NCBI GenBank assembly: GCA_021604005.1
Contig: BQIV01000017.1
Span: 33,373 to 97,372, forward strand
Source: Nitrospirales bacterium
GTDB lineage: Bacteria > Nitrospirota > Nitrospiria > Nitrospirales > UBA8639
Length of the DNA stretch: 64,000 bases
Direction of reading: 5' to 3'
Below are positions 27,629-37,280 of this stretch, piece after piece; position 1 is the stretch's first letter, and each line of letters begins with the position of its first letter. Made by a program: the position numbers and the translations under genes. The notes under the pieces were generated by a model. That model ran no database searches, was not told where the DNA came from, and was given only the letters and a program-made list of their open reading frames with translations.

Positions 27629-28012
27629 TTATTGAGCAGAACGGAATACGGCCAAGAGGTCACTGAGTGCAAGCGTCTTAATCCTGAGCGTTTCTCGTTC
27701 CTGATCTACCTGGGTCTTCAATTCAGAATCTGTATGATTTTCGGTCAAGGCTTTTGCATTTTTCATCACCCGATCATACTCCTGCTCAATCTTTTCAGGA
27801 ACGATTCTGTTCGTAGAGAGTTGTGTGAGAACAGAATGCTTCGTCTCGACTAAATGCTTTTGAAACTCTCCTTCGGAAAGAGATGACTGATATCCATCTT
27901 CCGCTCGACAACGGTCAAGGTATTGTGCAAGAAGCACATACAACCTCAAAAGGGTCTCAGTTGTTTTGATATGGTGTGGGACATCTTCTTGTCCTTGTTG
28001 TTCTTGAGACAT
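27629..28012 (-). CDS. Helical hypothetical protein
   Basis: 127 residues from the ATG at 28012, which has AGGAGG five bases upstream. The protein is charged and mostly helical (TTETLLRLYVLLAQYLDRCRAEDGY, then a heptad-like EKIEQEYDRVMKNAKAL region). No domain is recognised. It is convergent with the DUF454 gene. A longer frame to 28063 is not needed. Confidence 0.75.
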   Translation of the reverse strand: MSQEQQGQEDVPHHIKTTETLLRLYVLLAQYLDRCRAEDGYQSSLSEGEFQKHLVETKHSVLTQLSTNRIVPEKIEQEYDRVMKNAKALTENHTDSELKTQVDQERETLRIKTLALSDLLAVFRSAQ

Positions 28013-28172
28013 GATGGCCTCCTTTCGGCTTTGACTTGCCCACGGCTGCCTGATCTTCCTCATTTCAACACACAGGCCAAGTCATCGTATTGCCTTATTC
28101 CTCATTCTACCATGAAATTTCACTAGACTGGTCACATATTTTACGTCCTCAGCCATGAATACATGGAAATTT

Positions 28173-30422
28173 CTATATACTGAATGACGACATGAACCAC
28201 CGTGAAATTTCACGACCAGAAGATCTTGCCACCCCAATGGAACATTGCTCTGGACTATCTGTTCGCGCATACGAAATTCGCGTTTGGCGATACACCTTTT
28301 CAACCTGCTGGGCAGTAAGCAGTTGGTTTTGGCCATCGACACCCCCTTCTATTCGAAGTGCCCGAGGCGCCAGTGCTTCGGTAATGTCAGGAATATCTGC
28401 TACGGTGAGCAGGTCTTGAATCATTGCATCGACCGGCTGATAGACAAAAGGCCCGTCCAGCAATGAGGCATACGAGGCAAGACCGCCATGGACATACACA
28501 GCTTGGATTTGCTGTTCGAAGAGTGTCGTAAGAAGCGACACAACCCCACCGAGCGGTTCACCTCGCTCTGGATAGGGATCTGCATCTAAAGGCACAGCAA
28601 GACTCGCGTCAGGATGGTTTGGTGCGGCTAGTGAATCTCCCCATAGTCCAACACAGTTGGCATTCATATCCTCTCGATATCTGAGATACGCGAGTACCGT
28701 CCGCAGGTCACGGACCCGAGATGTGAGTAGACATTCTCCAAACATCGAACTCGTGGCGGCGACACCTGCGCTTGGACTGAGTCTGCCTCGATAGACTTCA
28801 CCCTGACGCCCATCGCCAATACCTCGCAATTCCGCTAAACACACAATGATTCCGTCACTCAGCAACTGTCGTATCAACGATTGACGCGCCTGTTTTACAC
28901 GCCGATTGCCTTCTTGCGCCAAACCGACCACAACCGGGGATGTGAAGACATCCACGTTAGACGGCCACAAAAGCTGGATCCGTACCAAGACATTGTCCTC
29001 AACGGCTAATGTGACATATTCCGACCGGCCGATTCCCTGACGTCTTGCGTACACGCGATAGGAAGTATCGGAACTCATCGGACCAAGAACGTGGACAAGT
29101 TCTTGCTGCAACTGCATGGCGGAGGCATCCGGCTCTAGTCTCTCCCGAAATTGGCGAGCAGTCGCGAGCGAACGCGCGCAGAGTTCCTGCGCCACAACAT
29201 GAACCTTTCGCGGACTGAATACCCGATGTGCCTCGTCGGTCATACAGTGAAGTTGCTCGTTAGACAAGTATTCAGTCACTTCATAGTCCGGCATGGGAAT
29301 GTTAAACCACTCATGCAGTATGGGATAAAGTTGGGCACGATGAGGAAGACCGATATTCATACAATGACTATCCAGAGGACCGCTTCTCGATACACAACCG
29401 GAACCATGGACCGCTCTGAGACTGTCGGATTCCTCATAGAGTGCATACATCTGTCGAAGATAGTCCCAGGTTGTATCACGACCATTCCAAGCAAATTCGC
29501 GTCCATAAATGAGCCGACGAGGAGCAAGCGAGGCCAAAATAACCCACGGCCAAAATCGTAACCGAGCAGTATCGGGGAGATTTCTTGTCGTTTCCCAATC
29601 CCCCATCGCCAGATGCCCAAAATTAAACGCAACAACGGCGGATACCCGCAAGTCCAACGCTCCAACCACCGCTGCAAGATCCCCTCCTCCCGCCACCGAC
29701 CCCATGACGATAATGCGTTCGAGGTCAATGTGTGGATCAGCGTGCAAGAGATCAATACCACGCCGTACATCCTGGACCATCCATCCCATAAGACGTTCAC
29801 CCACCAACTGCAATTGCATATCAAGTACATACCGAAAATAGTAATCTTGCCGATCGGCACGAAATGCTCCGGAAAAGTCTTTCGGGAATTCGAAAGGATG
29901 TTGCCGCCGCTCACCATGGCCCAACAAGTCCATAATCAAGACGGTGCAACCCTGTTGCGCCCATGTCATTCCCATGCACTGCAATTCCTCTTCGGTCTTC
30001 GAATTGTGATGACTATGACAGATGATAATTGCAGGTGTGTTCTGCGTCATGTTGACGGGACGATAGACGTTCGCCGTCACAGGAAGATCCATGTGCCCAG
30101 GAAATACAATATTCTCAATGACATATCCGATCCGCTGTACAGTACCGGTCACAAGTGAACATAGTCGAACACCTGGTCCATCACGCACATTCAACGATTG
30201 ACGCAGAGCATCACGCCGAACATCACGGAAACTCTCCCACTCCGCTTTCGTATTGAGCCCCTTACAGATACCCATATCCTGCAAAACAGCCTCGTGCATT
30301 CGTGCAGAGAGTTTCATGCCAAGCTCCCGGATTCGTCTATTCCCGGCTCCGACTTTTCGCCGCCACACCCATTGACGGAAAGACGGCGGAAGGCGGTCAG
30401 TGAGCAACTGTTTCATTCCCAT
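28173..30422 (-). CDS. Large two-domain alpha/beta hydrolase (acetylxylan-esterase-like)
   Basis: 749 residues. The first part (about residues 90-420) has an esterase fold with PAIIICHSHHNSKTEEE, VLIMDLLGHGERR and VMGSVAGGGDLAAVVGAL; where relatives carry a G-x-S-G-G elbow, this has a G-S-V-A-G arrangement, so the first nucleophile may be displaced. The second part (about 480-745) has CVGLWGDSLAAPN, a proper elbow with Ser, and an LLTAQQVEKVY end. Such tandem proteins resemble planctomycete-type acetylxylan esterases. ATG 30422 is chosen; the frame is open to 30467. Nothing in the neighbourhood indicates a substrate. Confidence 0.82.
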   Translation of the reverse strand: MGMKQLLTDRLPPSFRQWVWRRKVGAGNRRIRELGMKLSARMHEAVLQDMGICKGLNTKAEWESFRDVRRDALRQSLNVRDGPGVRLCSLVTGTVQRIGYVIENIVFPGHMDLPVTANVYRPVNMTQNTPAIIICHSHHNSKTEEELQCMGMTWAQQGCTVLIMDLLGHGERRQHPFEFPKDFSGAFRADRQDYYFRYVLDMQLQLVGERLMGWMVQDVRRGIDLLHADPHIDLERIIVMGSVAGGGDLAAVVGALDLRVSAVVAFNFGHLAMGDWETTRNLPDTARLRFWPWVILASLAPRRLIYGREFAWNGRDTTWDYLRQMYALYEESDSLRAVHGSGCVSRSGPLDSHCMNIGLPHRAQLYPILHEWFNIPMPDYEVTEYLSNEQLHCMTDEAHRVFSPRKVHVVAQELCARSLATARQFRERLEPDASAMQLQQELVHVLGPMSSDTSYRVYARRQGIGRSEYVTLAVEDNVLVRIQLLWPSNVDVFTSPVVVGLAQEGNRRVKQARQSLIRQLLSDGIIVCLAELRGIGDGRQGEVYRGRLSPSAGVAATSSMFGECLLTSRVRDLRTVLAYLRYREDMNANCVGLWGDSLAAPNHPDASLAVPLDADPYPERGEPLGGVVSLLTTLFEQQIQAVYVHGGLASYASLLDGPFVYQPVDAMIQDLLTVADIPDITEALAPRALRIEGGVDGQNQLLTAQQVEKVYRQTRISYARTDSPEQCSIGVARSSGREISRWFMSSFSI

Positions 30423-30584
30423 AGTCACAACCCTGCTACACCGTACGGAGAAAGCGCCATACTGCAAATTGAGAAAAATTCAATAGAGAAGACTGGAAAG
30501 GGTTAGGGCGACATCATGTCTCTGCCCCCATGCTTACACGAAATGATCGACACAGGTGTATCTTCAAGAAACATACTCCACACA

Positions 30585-31025
30585 TTAACCACCACTTCCA
30601 ACGTCGGTGGCTTTAATATATCCCAAAATGACATCGCGACGCGCCAAGATCCCAATTAATGTCTGCTCTCGAACAACCGGGACCCGCACGAGGTGATGAC
30701 GTTGGAGTACGCGCACGATATCCATGAAGGGGGTGTGTGCTGTCACCGACACCACCTCTGTCGTCATAATCGATGAGACAGGTAACGCTCGCAGGTCGTT
30801 TCCACGCTCAATGGCTTGCAGCAGATCGAACTCCGTCACGATCCCAACGAGCGAGTCCTCACCATCAACGACAGGCACACTGCCAATATTGCCATCATAC
30901 ATCTTATGACCCACAGTAAGGACTCTATCATCGAGCTTGCATGTGATCACCTGATCTTCCATTACTTGGTAAGCCACAAGAGTGGCCGGGTCGCAACGTT
31001 GCGAGATCCATTCGACCTTTCTCAT
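30585..31025 (-). CDS. CBS-domain pair protein
   Basis: 146 residues with two CBS motifs: YDGNIGSVPVVDGEDSLVGIVTEFDLL and HLVRVPVVREQTLIGILARRDVI. Such small proteins bind adenosine nucleotides as sensors; a linker VSSIMTTEVVSV between the two follows the usual pattern. AGGAGG stands before the ATG. It is a stand-alone gene; the hydrolase gene follows at 163 bases, on the same strand. Confidence 0.92.
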   Translation of the reverse strand: MRKVEWISQRCDPATLVAYQVMEDQVITCKLDDRVLTVGHKMYDGNIGSVPVVDGEDSLVGIVTEFDLLQAIERGNDLRALPVSSIMTTEVVSVTAHTPFMDIVRVLQRHHLVRVPVVREQTLIGILARRDVILGYIKATDVGSGG

Positions 31026-31322
31026 TCCTGTTCCTCCTTCGTATGACTTTCAGACTCAACGTATTATGCTAACCCACAAAGTCCCTGGCCTGAAAAAACC
31101 TTCATCTTCTTTTCTAAGGAAGCTAACATCCATTCACCGTACTATCTATCTTGATGTCATACAGTAGCAAAATTTCACTAAGTATTCATCTCGTATCGGA
31201 ACTCGATCGGCCCCTCATACTCTGCTACCATGCAAGAGGGAGACACGTACGCCTGTTTCTAAATAACCTTTGCTAAAATAATGGCTCATTAGTCAGAGTT
31301 GAGAAAAGAAAATACGGAATTT

Positions 31323-31751
31323 ATGGCCATTACTGGATCATGTTTTTGTGGTGCCGTTACATATCTCATTAGAGGAACGCTACGAAATGCGCGATCGTGC
31401 CACTGCTCTAGTTGTCGAAAGGCATTTAGTGGACAGGCGTCAGCATATGCGTTGGTGGATCCCAAAGAATTTTCATGGGCTTCTGGAGAACATCTACTCA
31501 CGACCTATGAATCGAAACATGGTGCGGGGCTACAATTCTGTCGCGTATGCGGCTCGACCCTGTGCGGTACATTCAAAGGGCAGGTACATGGAGTTACGCT
31601 CGGGTGCACAGAAGGTGATGTAGGAATACAATTGGACATGCATATATTCGTAGGTGACAAGGCTTCCTGGGAAACGTTACCACATGATGGCGTTCCTCAA
31701 TATGAAGAGTGGCCGCCAGCCAATACAGCGGACAGAGATGTCCTACAGTAA
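31323..31751 (+). CDS. GFA-family (CENP-V/Gfa-like) zinc protein
   Basis: 142 residues from ATG 31323. The zinc-binding Cys pattern of the family is present: GSCFCGAVTY, then SCHCSSCRKAFSGQ, then FCRVCGSTLCG. The fold resembles glutathione-dependent formaldehyde-activating enzyme, but most members have unproven activity. The start is weakly supported by a GGA site. The following truncated efflux gene lies 22 bases downstream, possibly co-transcribed. Confidence 0.9.
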   Translation: MAITGSCFCGAVTYLIRGTLRNARSCHCSSCRKAFSGQASAYALVDPKEFSWASGEHLLTTYESKHGAGLQFCRVCGSTLCGTFKGQVHGVTLGCTEGDVGIQLDMHIFVGDKASWETLPHDGVPQYEEWPPANTADRDVLQ

Positions 31752-31773
31752 AGACTAATACAGAGAGGAGAAA

Positions 31774-32304
31774 TTGGAGCGGGCAATAGGATTTGTAGCC
31801 ACGGCTGACTTAGTCAGTCATTCAACCGCGCTACTCGCTGATTCCGTTGATATGTTAGGCGATGCCATCGTCTATGGGTTCAGCCTCTATGTTATTGGCC
31901 GTGGCTCAGTCTGGATAGGCCGCGCTGCCTTGCTGAAAGGTGTCATCATGGCGGCCTTTGGCGTAGGCGTGGGGGCACATGTGATCTTCAAGATGGCCTA
32001 TGGACTCGTGCCTACTGCTGAGATGATGGGTGTGGTTGGCTTTCTGGCACTGATCGCTAACCTGGCCTGTCTCATGCTCCTCTGGCAACACCGTGGAGAT
32101 GACATCAATATGCAATCTGCGTGGATGTGTTCACGAAACGATGTGATTGGCAATACGGGTGTCCTTCTCAGTGCGCTTGCCGTCCATCTCACTGGTTCCT
32201 CGTGGCCTGACATTCTGATCGGACTTTTTATCGCCATCATTTTCGTTCGATCGGCAGTGGCTATCATCCGTGATGCCAGCAGGGCATGTTCGTTCTCAAT
32301 CTGA
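31774..32304 (+). CDS. Cation diffusion facilitator-like transporter, N-terminus missing
   Basis: 176 residues starting with TTG at 31774. The family block SHSTALLADSVDMLGDAIVYGFSLYVIGRG with its metal-site Asp residues and a second DVIGNTGVLLSALAVHLTGSSWPD site are present. In complete short CDF proteins about 20-25 residues of helix 1 precede the first block. Here the frame begins inside helix 1 (ERAIGFVATADLVSHS), with the GFA stop only 22 bases upstream, so the 5' end looks deleted. GAGGAG lies before the TTG, so it may still be translated. Confidence 0.75.
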   Translation: MERAIGFVATADLVSHSTALLADSVDMLGDAIVYGFSLYVIGRGSVWIGRAALLKGVIMAAFGVGVGAHVIFKMAYGLVPTAEMMGVVGFLALIANLACLMLLWQHRGDDINMQSAWMCSRNDVIGNTGVLLSALAVHLTGSSWPDILIGLFIAIIFVRSAVAIIRDASRACSFSI

Positions 32305-32496
32305 ACGTCCCTTCTGCCACCAATGCGAGGGATAAGGTTTTTTTACAGACTATATGAAGAGGAATGGCGCCATTCAGGGCAGGTTCATACGTGTTCTTAA
32401 CCTCATTGTGCTAGCTCCAATAAAGAAGCACTTTTAATTTGAATTTCATCAAGTAAGTTGGTTAGAGTTTACCTGAACTTGAATCAAGCTAGAGTT

Positions 32497-32796
32497 ATGA
32501 AATTCAAATCCGTCATTACCGGGCTTCTTTTTCTCCTGCTGATTGAACTGCCCTTCTTTTCAGTCTTGGGAGTTGAACATGTCTTAGCCAATGCAGAACC
32601 AGACGGTCATGCTCATTCGGACTTTGACCTGTGCGACTGGCTCCAGATTCAAACAACAGGCTCCCTTACCTTTCATATCGATCTGTTATCTCCGGTTTTT
32701 ATTGGCCTAAGCGATAAAATTCTTCAGGGAACAGTAGTTTTTAATAAGCAGCTAAGTATACCTTCGAGTCCTCCTCGAGCTCCTCCCTTTCCTTAG
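32497..32796 (+). CDS. Small secreted protein (possible DUF2946-like)
   Basis: 99 residues: a clear signal peptide (hydrophobic core about residues 6-25), a short His-containing stretch AEPDGHAHSDFDLCDW, and a C-terminal SPPRAPPFP that resembles the end of DUF2946 proteins found near metal-efflux genes. ATG 32497 starts just before the signal; the frame is open to a TTG at 32458. Its closeness to the cation efflux gene fits a metal link, but this is weak inference. Confidence 0.6.
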   Translation: MKFKSVITGLLFLLLIELPFFSVLGVEHVLANAEPDGHAHSDFDLCDWLQIQTTGSLTFHIDLLSPVFIGLSDKILQGTVVFNKQLSIPSSPPRAPPFP

Positions 32797-33371
32797 CTTT
32801 CTAGAATTCAATCATTTTTCGTTGCAGCGGCACTCGATGCATTACATTTTCATGTCGAGTGCTGAAAGGCCGACGCCAAAGATCACTCTGAATTCAAGGG
32901 TGGTATCTAATGTTCAAATTCAGTCTTTATTGCTGCTTAATCGATAAGACAGGTAGAAACACCCTATTTACAGCATTAGACGGAAAGTTGTCGGTCAAGA
33001 TAGGTGGCTGAAAGACGACATGCACGTAGCCGAAGACTCCTGTGCGTGAATAACATCCCTAAACCTGCCTAGGCGATAGCTGGCTTTAGGATCGAGTACG
33101 AATCATCATGGCCATACCTGAACATCGATATTCATGCGACCATTCGGAGTAATAATCTGTCTATTCTTCAGTCTTTTAATCTTCTTGAATACAAATGGAT
33201 GCGAAGGAACAGGATGATCATGAAAACGTGTCAGCAACCATCTAATGGCCAGCAAGTAATGACTATTCGTGGATAAAAAACTACCATTCATAAGGAGAAA
33301 TTCGAAGAATTTCGTGTTTATGGGTAAGATGCGTTCCGATTCTCGGGAGAAGGCAAATTTATGAGTTTTAC
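32797..33371. other. Spacer with one inverted repeat
   Basis: 575 bases. GCACTCGA near 32831 pairs with TCGAGTGC near 32856 across a 17-base loop, but no T run follows. Minus-strand frame 33106..33387 has no support. Promoter for the LytS-type gene must lie at the right end, but no clear boxes were found. Confidence 0.45.
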
Positions 33372-35498
33372 ATGCTGAGTGACACACCCGATATTTCGAC
33401 GACTTTTATTGCACATCTAAGCGGCTATGCAATCGGAATCATCCTGTATTCCATGCTGTTGGGATTGGTCTATCAGTCACGCCGTGCGCCATCACAAAGG
33501 ACGAAGGGAGATCTTGGGAAATCATCACCTCGATGGCTTGCCTTATGGACCGGAATCTTGGGCTTCGTGTGGAATGTAGGAGCATTTCTGGCCTTTTTAT
33601 TTCCACACATACAATTTACATCCCCGCTACCTGCCCTATCTGCATTATCTGTGACGGCCTTGGGATTTTTGCCTGCAATGGTCGTTCTAGCGATGGCAGA
33701 TACTCAGTCCATGGGAGTTTCTGCTCTGGGGCGACGCGTCATTTCAGGGGTAGGATTTCTCTTGAGTGGATGGGCAGGGCTATGGCACGTGAGTGGAGTC
33801 TGGTTTGAACAGTCGGAGAAACACGCCGGAACTGCCCTTGAAATGATGGTTTGGGGGTTCTTACTCCTTCTTGGCGGGCTTCTCGCCATTCGTGTCTGGG
33901 CAAAAGGATGGGATCAAATGGGGAGGATTGTCGTGTTTACCGGAGCTGGGATCGCGGCTCTACCGTTCAGCCAACATCAAACGGGGGATTATTCATGGGG
34001 TATGGAATTGGTGAGTCATCATTCCAATCTCCTCCTCGCACTGGTTATTCTCTACCATGATTACCGCTTTGCCTTTTGCGATCTCTTCTTGAAACGAGCC
34101 TTATCATTCTTTGTGCTGACATTCGTGACTTTGTGGGTGTTGATTACGGTAGGGATTCCCATGTTGAAGGCAGAGCCAAGCAACAATATGACACAGATTT
34201 CTCGATTGACGATCTTTCTTGCCCTTTGGGTTGCCACAGCGTTGAGCTACCCATACCTACAACGAGGCGTGACCTGGTTAGTCGATACCCTGGTGCTGCG
34301 GCGCCCAGATTACGAAAAACTTCGACAGACATTAGCTGTGGCGATCAATAAGCAGGAAGAGCCTCAGGACATTCTCACGACTACCGCATCCTTCCTCCAA
34401 CCTGCCCTGCTGGCAACCCACATAAGCTGGAAAGAAGAAGACGCTCAAGATTCTCGACCAGCGTTCGAAAACCAAGAGGATAGAAAAGAATGGACTTTGA
34501 CTCATGATGCTCCTGCGGCTATGAACAGCATCGATCATACAAATAAAGCTTCTACACAACACTTGCAGCCATCGACGGTGTTGCTTCAGACAATCGAGTC
34601 AGCATACCTCATCCGCATCCCAACCGTAGACGGGCCTTACTTTACCTTACTCATTGATGGATTACTTCATGGAAGACGATTGCTGTCGGATGATCTTGTA
34701 TTGTTAGAAGCCGTGGGTCACTTAGTCGCTCGGCGAATCGATTCCGTACGCTCAGCTCATGAACGGTGTGCGATCACGATACGGGAACAGGAAATGAAAA
34801 AGCTGACCGTCGAAGCGGAACTCAGGGCTCTTCGCGCTCAACTCAATCCTCACTTTTTATTTAATACCCTCACCACCATTGGATATTTGATTCAGACGAC
34901 ACCGGACCAAGCACTGGACACCCTTTTGAGATTAACAGAATTACTGAGAGCAGTCTTGAGACGCCTGGAAGGAGAATTTTCCACCTTAGGTCAAGAGGTG
35001 GATCTGGTGCAGTCGTATTTGATGATTGAACAAGCTCGGTTCGAACGACGATTAGTCTATCACATTGACGTCCCATCATCCCTGCGAGACTATTTCGTCC
35101 CCGCGTTACTCTTGCAACCCTTGGTTGAGAATGCGGTCAAGCATGGCATTCAACCGTCCAAGGAGGGAGGAACCATCAAAATTTCCGTAGAACGGAAAAC
35201 GGAAAATCCCAACAGCCAGGACACCCCATCCGCCGTCCACTCTTTACTGCTTACCGTTCACGATACGGGCTCAGGATCGGAATCGATCACGACAAATCCC
35301 GCATGTGGAACGGGCGTTGGGTTATCCAACATCCGCAAGCGTCTCCACTTGCATTATGGAAGCATGGCCGCTGTTCACATACATCCAAGAATGGAGAACG
35401 GCACCATGGTGCAAATTCAATTACCAATCCCAGAAGCTGAAAACTCCACCAATAAATCCTTCTCGTGTACTTCTTCAAGTCAGGGGAAATGGCCATGA
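33372..35498 (+). CDS. LytS/YehU-type sensor histidine kinase
   Basis: 708 residues. The first 300 residues carry about eight membrane helices, followed by a GAF-like region (about 320-460), a coiled linker and the His_kinase domain with RAQLNPHFLFNTLTTIGYLI (phosphorylated His) and an ATPase domain with LQPLVENAVKHGIQPS and GVGLSNIRKRL. This architecture is that of LytS-family kinases that pair with LytTR-type regulators. The stop overlaps the response-regulator start as ATGA, confirming the pair. The signal is unknown. Confidence 0.93.
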   Translation: MLSDTPDISTTFIAHLSGYAIGIILYSMLLGLVYQSRRAPSQRTKGDLGKSSPRWLALWTGILGFVWNVGAFLAFLFPHIQFTSPLPALSALSVTALGFLPAMVVLAMADTQSMGVSALGRRVISGVGFLLSGWAGLWHVSGVWFEQSEKHAGTALEMMVWGFLLLLGGLLAIRVWAKGWDQMGRIVVFTGAGIAALPFSQHQTGDYSWGMELVSHHSNLLLALVILYHDYRFAFCDLFLKRALSFFVLTFVTLWVLITVGIPMLKAEPSNNMTQISRLTIFLALWVATALSYPYLQRGVTWLVDTLVLRRPDYEKLRQTLAVAINKQEEPQDILTTTASFLQPALLATHISWKEEDAQDSRPAFENQEDRKEWTLTHDAPAAMNSIDHTNKASTQHLQPSTVLLQTIESAYLIRIPTVDGPYFTLLIDGLLHGRRLLSDDLVLLEAVGHLVARRIDSVRSAHERCAITIREQEMKKLTVEAELRALRAQLNPHFLFNTLTTIGYLIQTTPDQALDTLLRLTELLRAVLRRLEGEFSTLGQEVDLVQSYLMIEQARFERRLVYHIDVPSSLRDYFVPALLLQPLVENAVKHGIQPSKEGGTIKISVERKTENPNSQDTPSAVHSLLLTVHDTGSGSESITTNPACGTGVGLSNIRKRLHLHYGSMAAVHIHPRMENGTMVQIQLPIPEAENSTNKSFSCTSSSQGKWP

Positions 35499-36274
35499 GC
35501 GACAAACTTCGAGTCATTGTTGCGGATGACGAACGGCCTGCGCGAACATTTTTAACGACAACCTTGAGGTCTCTTGATGATATACACGTCGTAGGAGAAG
35601 CCGAGAATGGGACAGACGCTATTGAATTAATCCAACGGGAACGTCCAGATGTTGCCTTCCTAGACTTACAAATGCCCGGCTTTGATGGCTTATCCGTCGT
35701 TCGAGCTCTCAAAAAAGGGTACATCCCGCTCGTTGCATTTGTTACGGCTCACGATCAATATGCCATTCAAGCTTTTGATATCGAGGCCATCGATTATTTA
35801 TTGAAACCAGTAGACAATGCCCGGCTTCGAAAAACCATCAAGCGCGCGAAAGAAAGACTGGAACAAGAAAAAGCCTTGACAGATGAGCTGGAGACACGTG
35901 TTGGGAAACACATAGATGAAACCTCTCCGACCCAAAGCTTTCCTGAACGACTACCCATCAAAAAAAAGGACGACATCATATTCCTACCAGTGAATCAAAT
36001 TGCTTCCTTCGTCTCAGATGCTGAATTAATGCACATTACGACGTTGAGTAAGGAACGTTTCACCATCAGTCATCGGCTCAAAGCCTTAGAAGCCAAACTC
36101 GACTCTCGTCGGTTCGTACGATTGGGGCGAGGAACGATCGTCAATGTGGATACAATCAGTCGCGTAACCAATATGCCGGGCGGATCCTATCTCGTCACAC
36201 TGACGAATACTCAACAATTCCGCGTGAGCCGCAACCAGTCTCGATTCCTTCGGCATCATGTCCTAAAATTCTAA
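35495..36274 (+). CDS. LytTR-family response regulator
   Basis: 259 residues. Receiver domain with VADDERPAR, phospho-acceptor Asp in VAFLDLQMPGFDG and Lys in YLLKPVDN; a linker; and a C-terminal LytTR DNA-binding domain (about residues 160-258) with IIFLPVNQIASFVSDAEL, RFVRLGRGTIVNVDTI and the end FRVSRNQSRFL. It should be phosphorylated by the kinase encoded directly upstream, with which it overlaps. ATG 35489 is an alternative start. Targets are unknown; a zinc-ribbon gene and a PEP-CTERM gene lie downstream. Confidence 0.94.
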   Translation: MSDKLRVIVADDERPARTFLTTTLRSLDDIHVVGEAENGTDAIELIQRERPDVAFLDLQMPGFDGLSVVRALKKGYIPLVAFVTAHDQYAIQAFDIEAIDYLLKPVDNARLRKTIKRAKERLEQEKALTDELETRVGKHIDETSPTQSFPERLPIKKKDDIIFLPVNQIASFVSDAELMHITTLSKERFTISHRLKALEAKLDSRRFVRLGRGTIVNVDTISRVTNMPGGSYLVTLTNTQQFRVSRNQSRFLRHHVLKF

Positions 36275-36330
36275 GACGTGAATCTTTACATCCGGATTTC
36301 TCTCTGCCTCGCCCTCACCACACCAATCGG

Positions 36331-36505
36331 TTGACTCCCCTCAAATCATCCATCCGTCATCCATTCTTGACGATTCATAAAAAAAGTAAGGAATCTACGG
36401 CCTTCGTCTTATAAAAGCTGTGACGGTAAAGGGATAGATGACGCATCATCTATCTTGTTCAACTGGCCACCCATTTCCGGCCATCATATTTGAGGGGAGT
36501 GTCAA
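36331..36505. repeat. MITE-like element with terminal inverted repeats
   Basis: ACTCCCCTCAAAT at 36334-36346 is matched exactly by its reverse complement at 36488-36500, and both ends extend imperfectly to TTGAC. Inside is a perfect hairpin, GATAGATGA at 36433-36441 against TCATCTATC at 36446-36454. The element is about 170 bases and has no coding frame. The spacer 36275..36641 otherwise holds nothing recognised. Confidence 0.55.
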
Positions 36506-36641
36506 AAGACATTCGAAAGAGGAGAGATATGCTTCAGTTCCTTAAGAGAGTGTGCATAACGCAGTTCCACAGAGTCGACGCGAGATATTATCAAAGTAAG
36601 ACATGTACGTGCTGATCCCTATAATTAAAAGGGAATAATAA

Positions 36642-36983
36642 ATGATGAAAAAGCAATGCCCGCAAGAGAATTCTCAAAAGTCAAAAACGAGCGAATGCGC
36701 TCAAGGCTTGCGGAAAGGAGGAGGGAGTTGGAAGCACCGGATTCGTACCGACGATCACCAAGGGTATAAATGTAAAGCACTGACTAAGGCGGGCTCTTGT
36801 CCCCGTTGTCAGGGACTCATGGTCCATACGTATTTCATGGACTCACTCGATTTGAGATGTCTTTGGGGATCAGGGTGGCGTTGTATCAATTGTGGGGTGA
36901 TTGTTGATTCGGTGATTATTCGTAACCAGGAATACTCTCCTCCCAACAAAAGGTCATCACGATTGCATCGTTTACCAAAATAG
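36642..36983 (+). CDS. Hypothetical protein with zinc ribbon
   Basis: 113 residues. The C-terminal half has CPRCQGLMVHTYFMDS and WRCINCGVIVD, a two-pair Cys ribbon; the N-terminal half is basic and disordered. Proteins with such a ribbon at the end are common in Nitrospira-like genomes, with no known function. No strong ribosome site before the ATG at 36642. It stands between the LytTR gene and the PEP-CTERM gene. Confidence 0.7.
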   Translation: MMKKQCPQENSQKSKTSECAQGLRKGGGSWKHRIRTDDHQGYKCKALTKAGSCPRCQGLMVHTYFMDSLDLRCLWGSGWRCINCGVIVDSVIIRNQEYSPPNKRSSRLHRLPK

Positions 36984-37149
36984 TACCCGCCAAGGGACCC
37001 TGACATACTTAGAACAGACAACTTCTCATGCCTTACTCATTCACTTCAGCTCATGGGTTCCCCTGTTTGCAAGCAAGAGGAGAAAAAAGAGAAGAGACTG
37101 TTTCGTGGTTATGCTGGGGAACATCAAAGGAGCAAATCTACCATTCATG

Positions 37150-37280
37150 AAAATCTTGTTGCCGTTTTCGAGTAATCGGCTAGGCTCAGGCCGCAAGTCG
37201 ATTTAAGGCCGAAGGGATTCATGTTGCTTGGTCGTCCGGGTAAGACTCACCCTTACCCATGGGAGTCCCAGGGTGAAGGT
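37150..37280 (+). promoter_or_regulatory. Structured leader upstream of PEP-CTERM gene
   Basis: A long leader precedes the gene at 37413. It contains a GGCC...GGCC pair near 37186-37210, a seven-base hairpin GGGTAAG (37238-37244) against CTTACCC (37252-37258), and a second pairing CACCCT with AGGGTG near 37249-37276 that would compete with it. The layout (GCAA, AAGG, then CCGGGT) recalls cyclic-di-GMP leaders loosely, but the fit is not good enough to call it. Confidence 0.35.
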
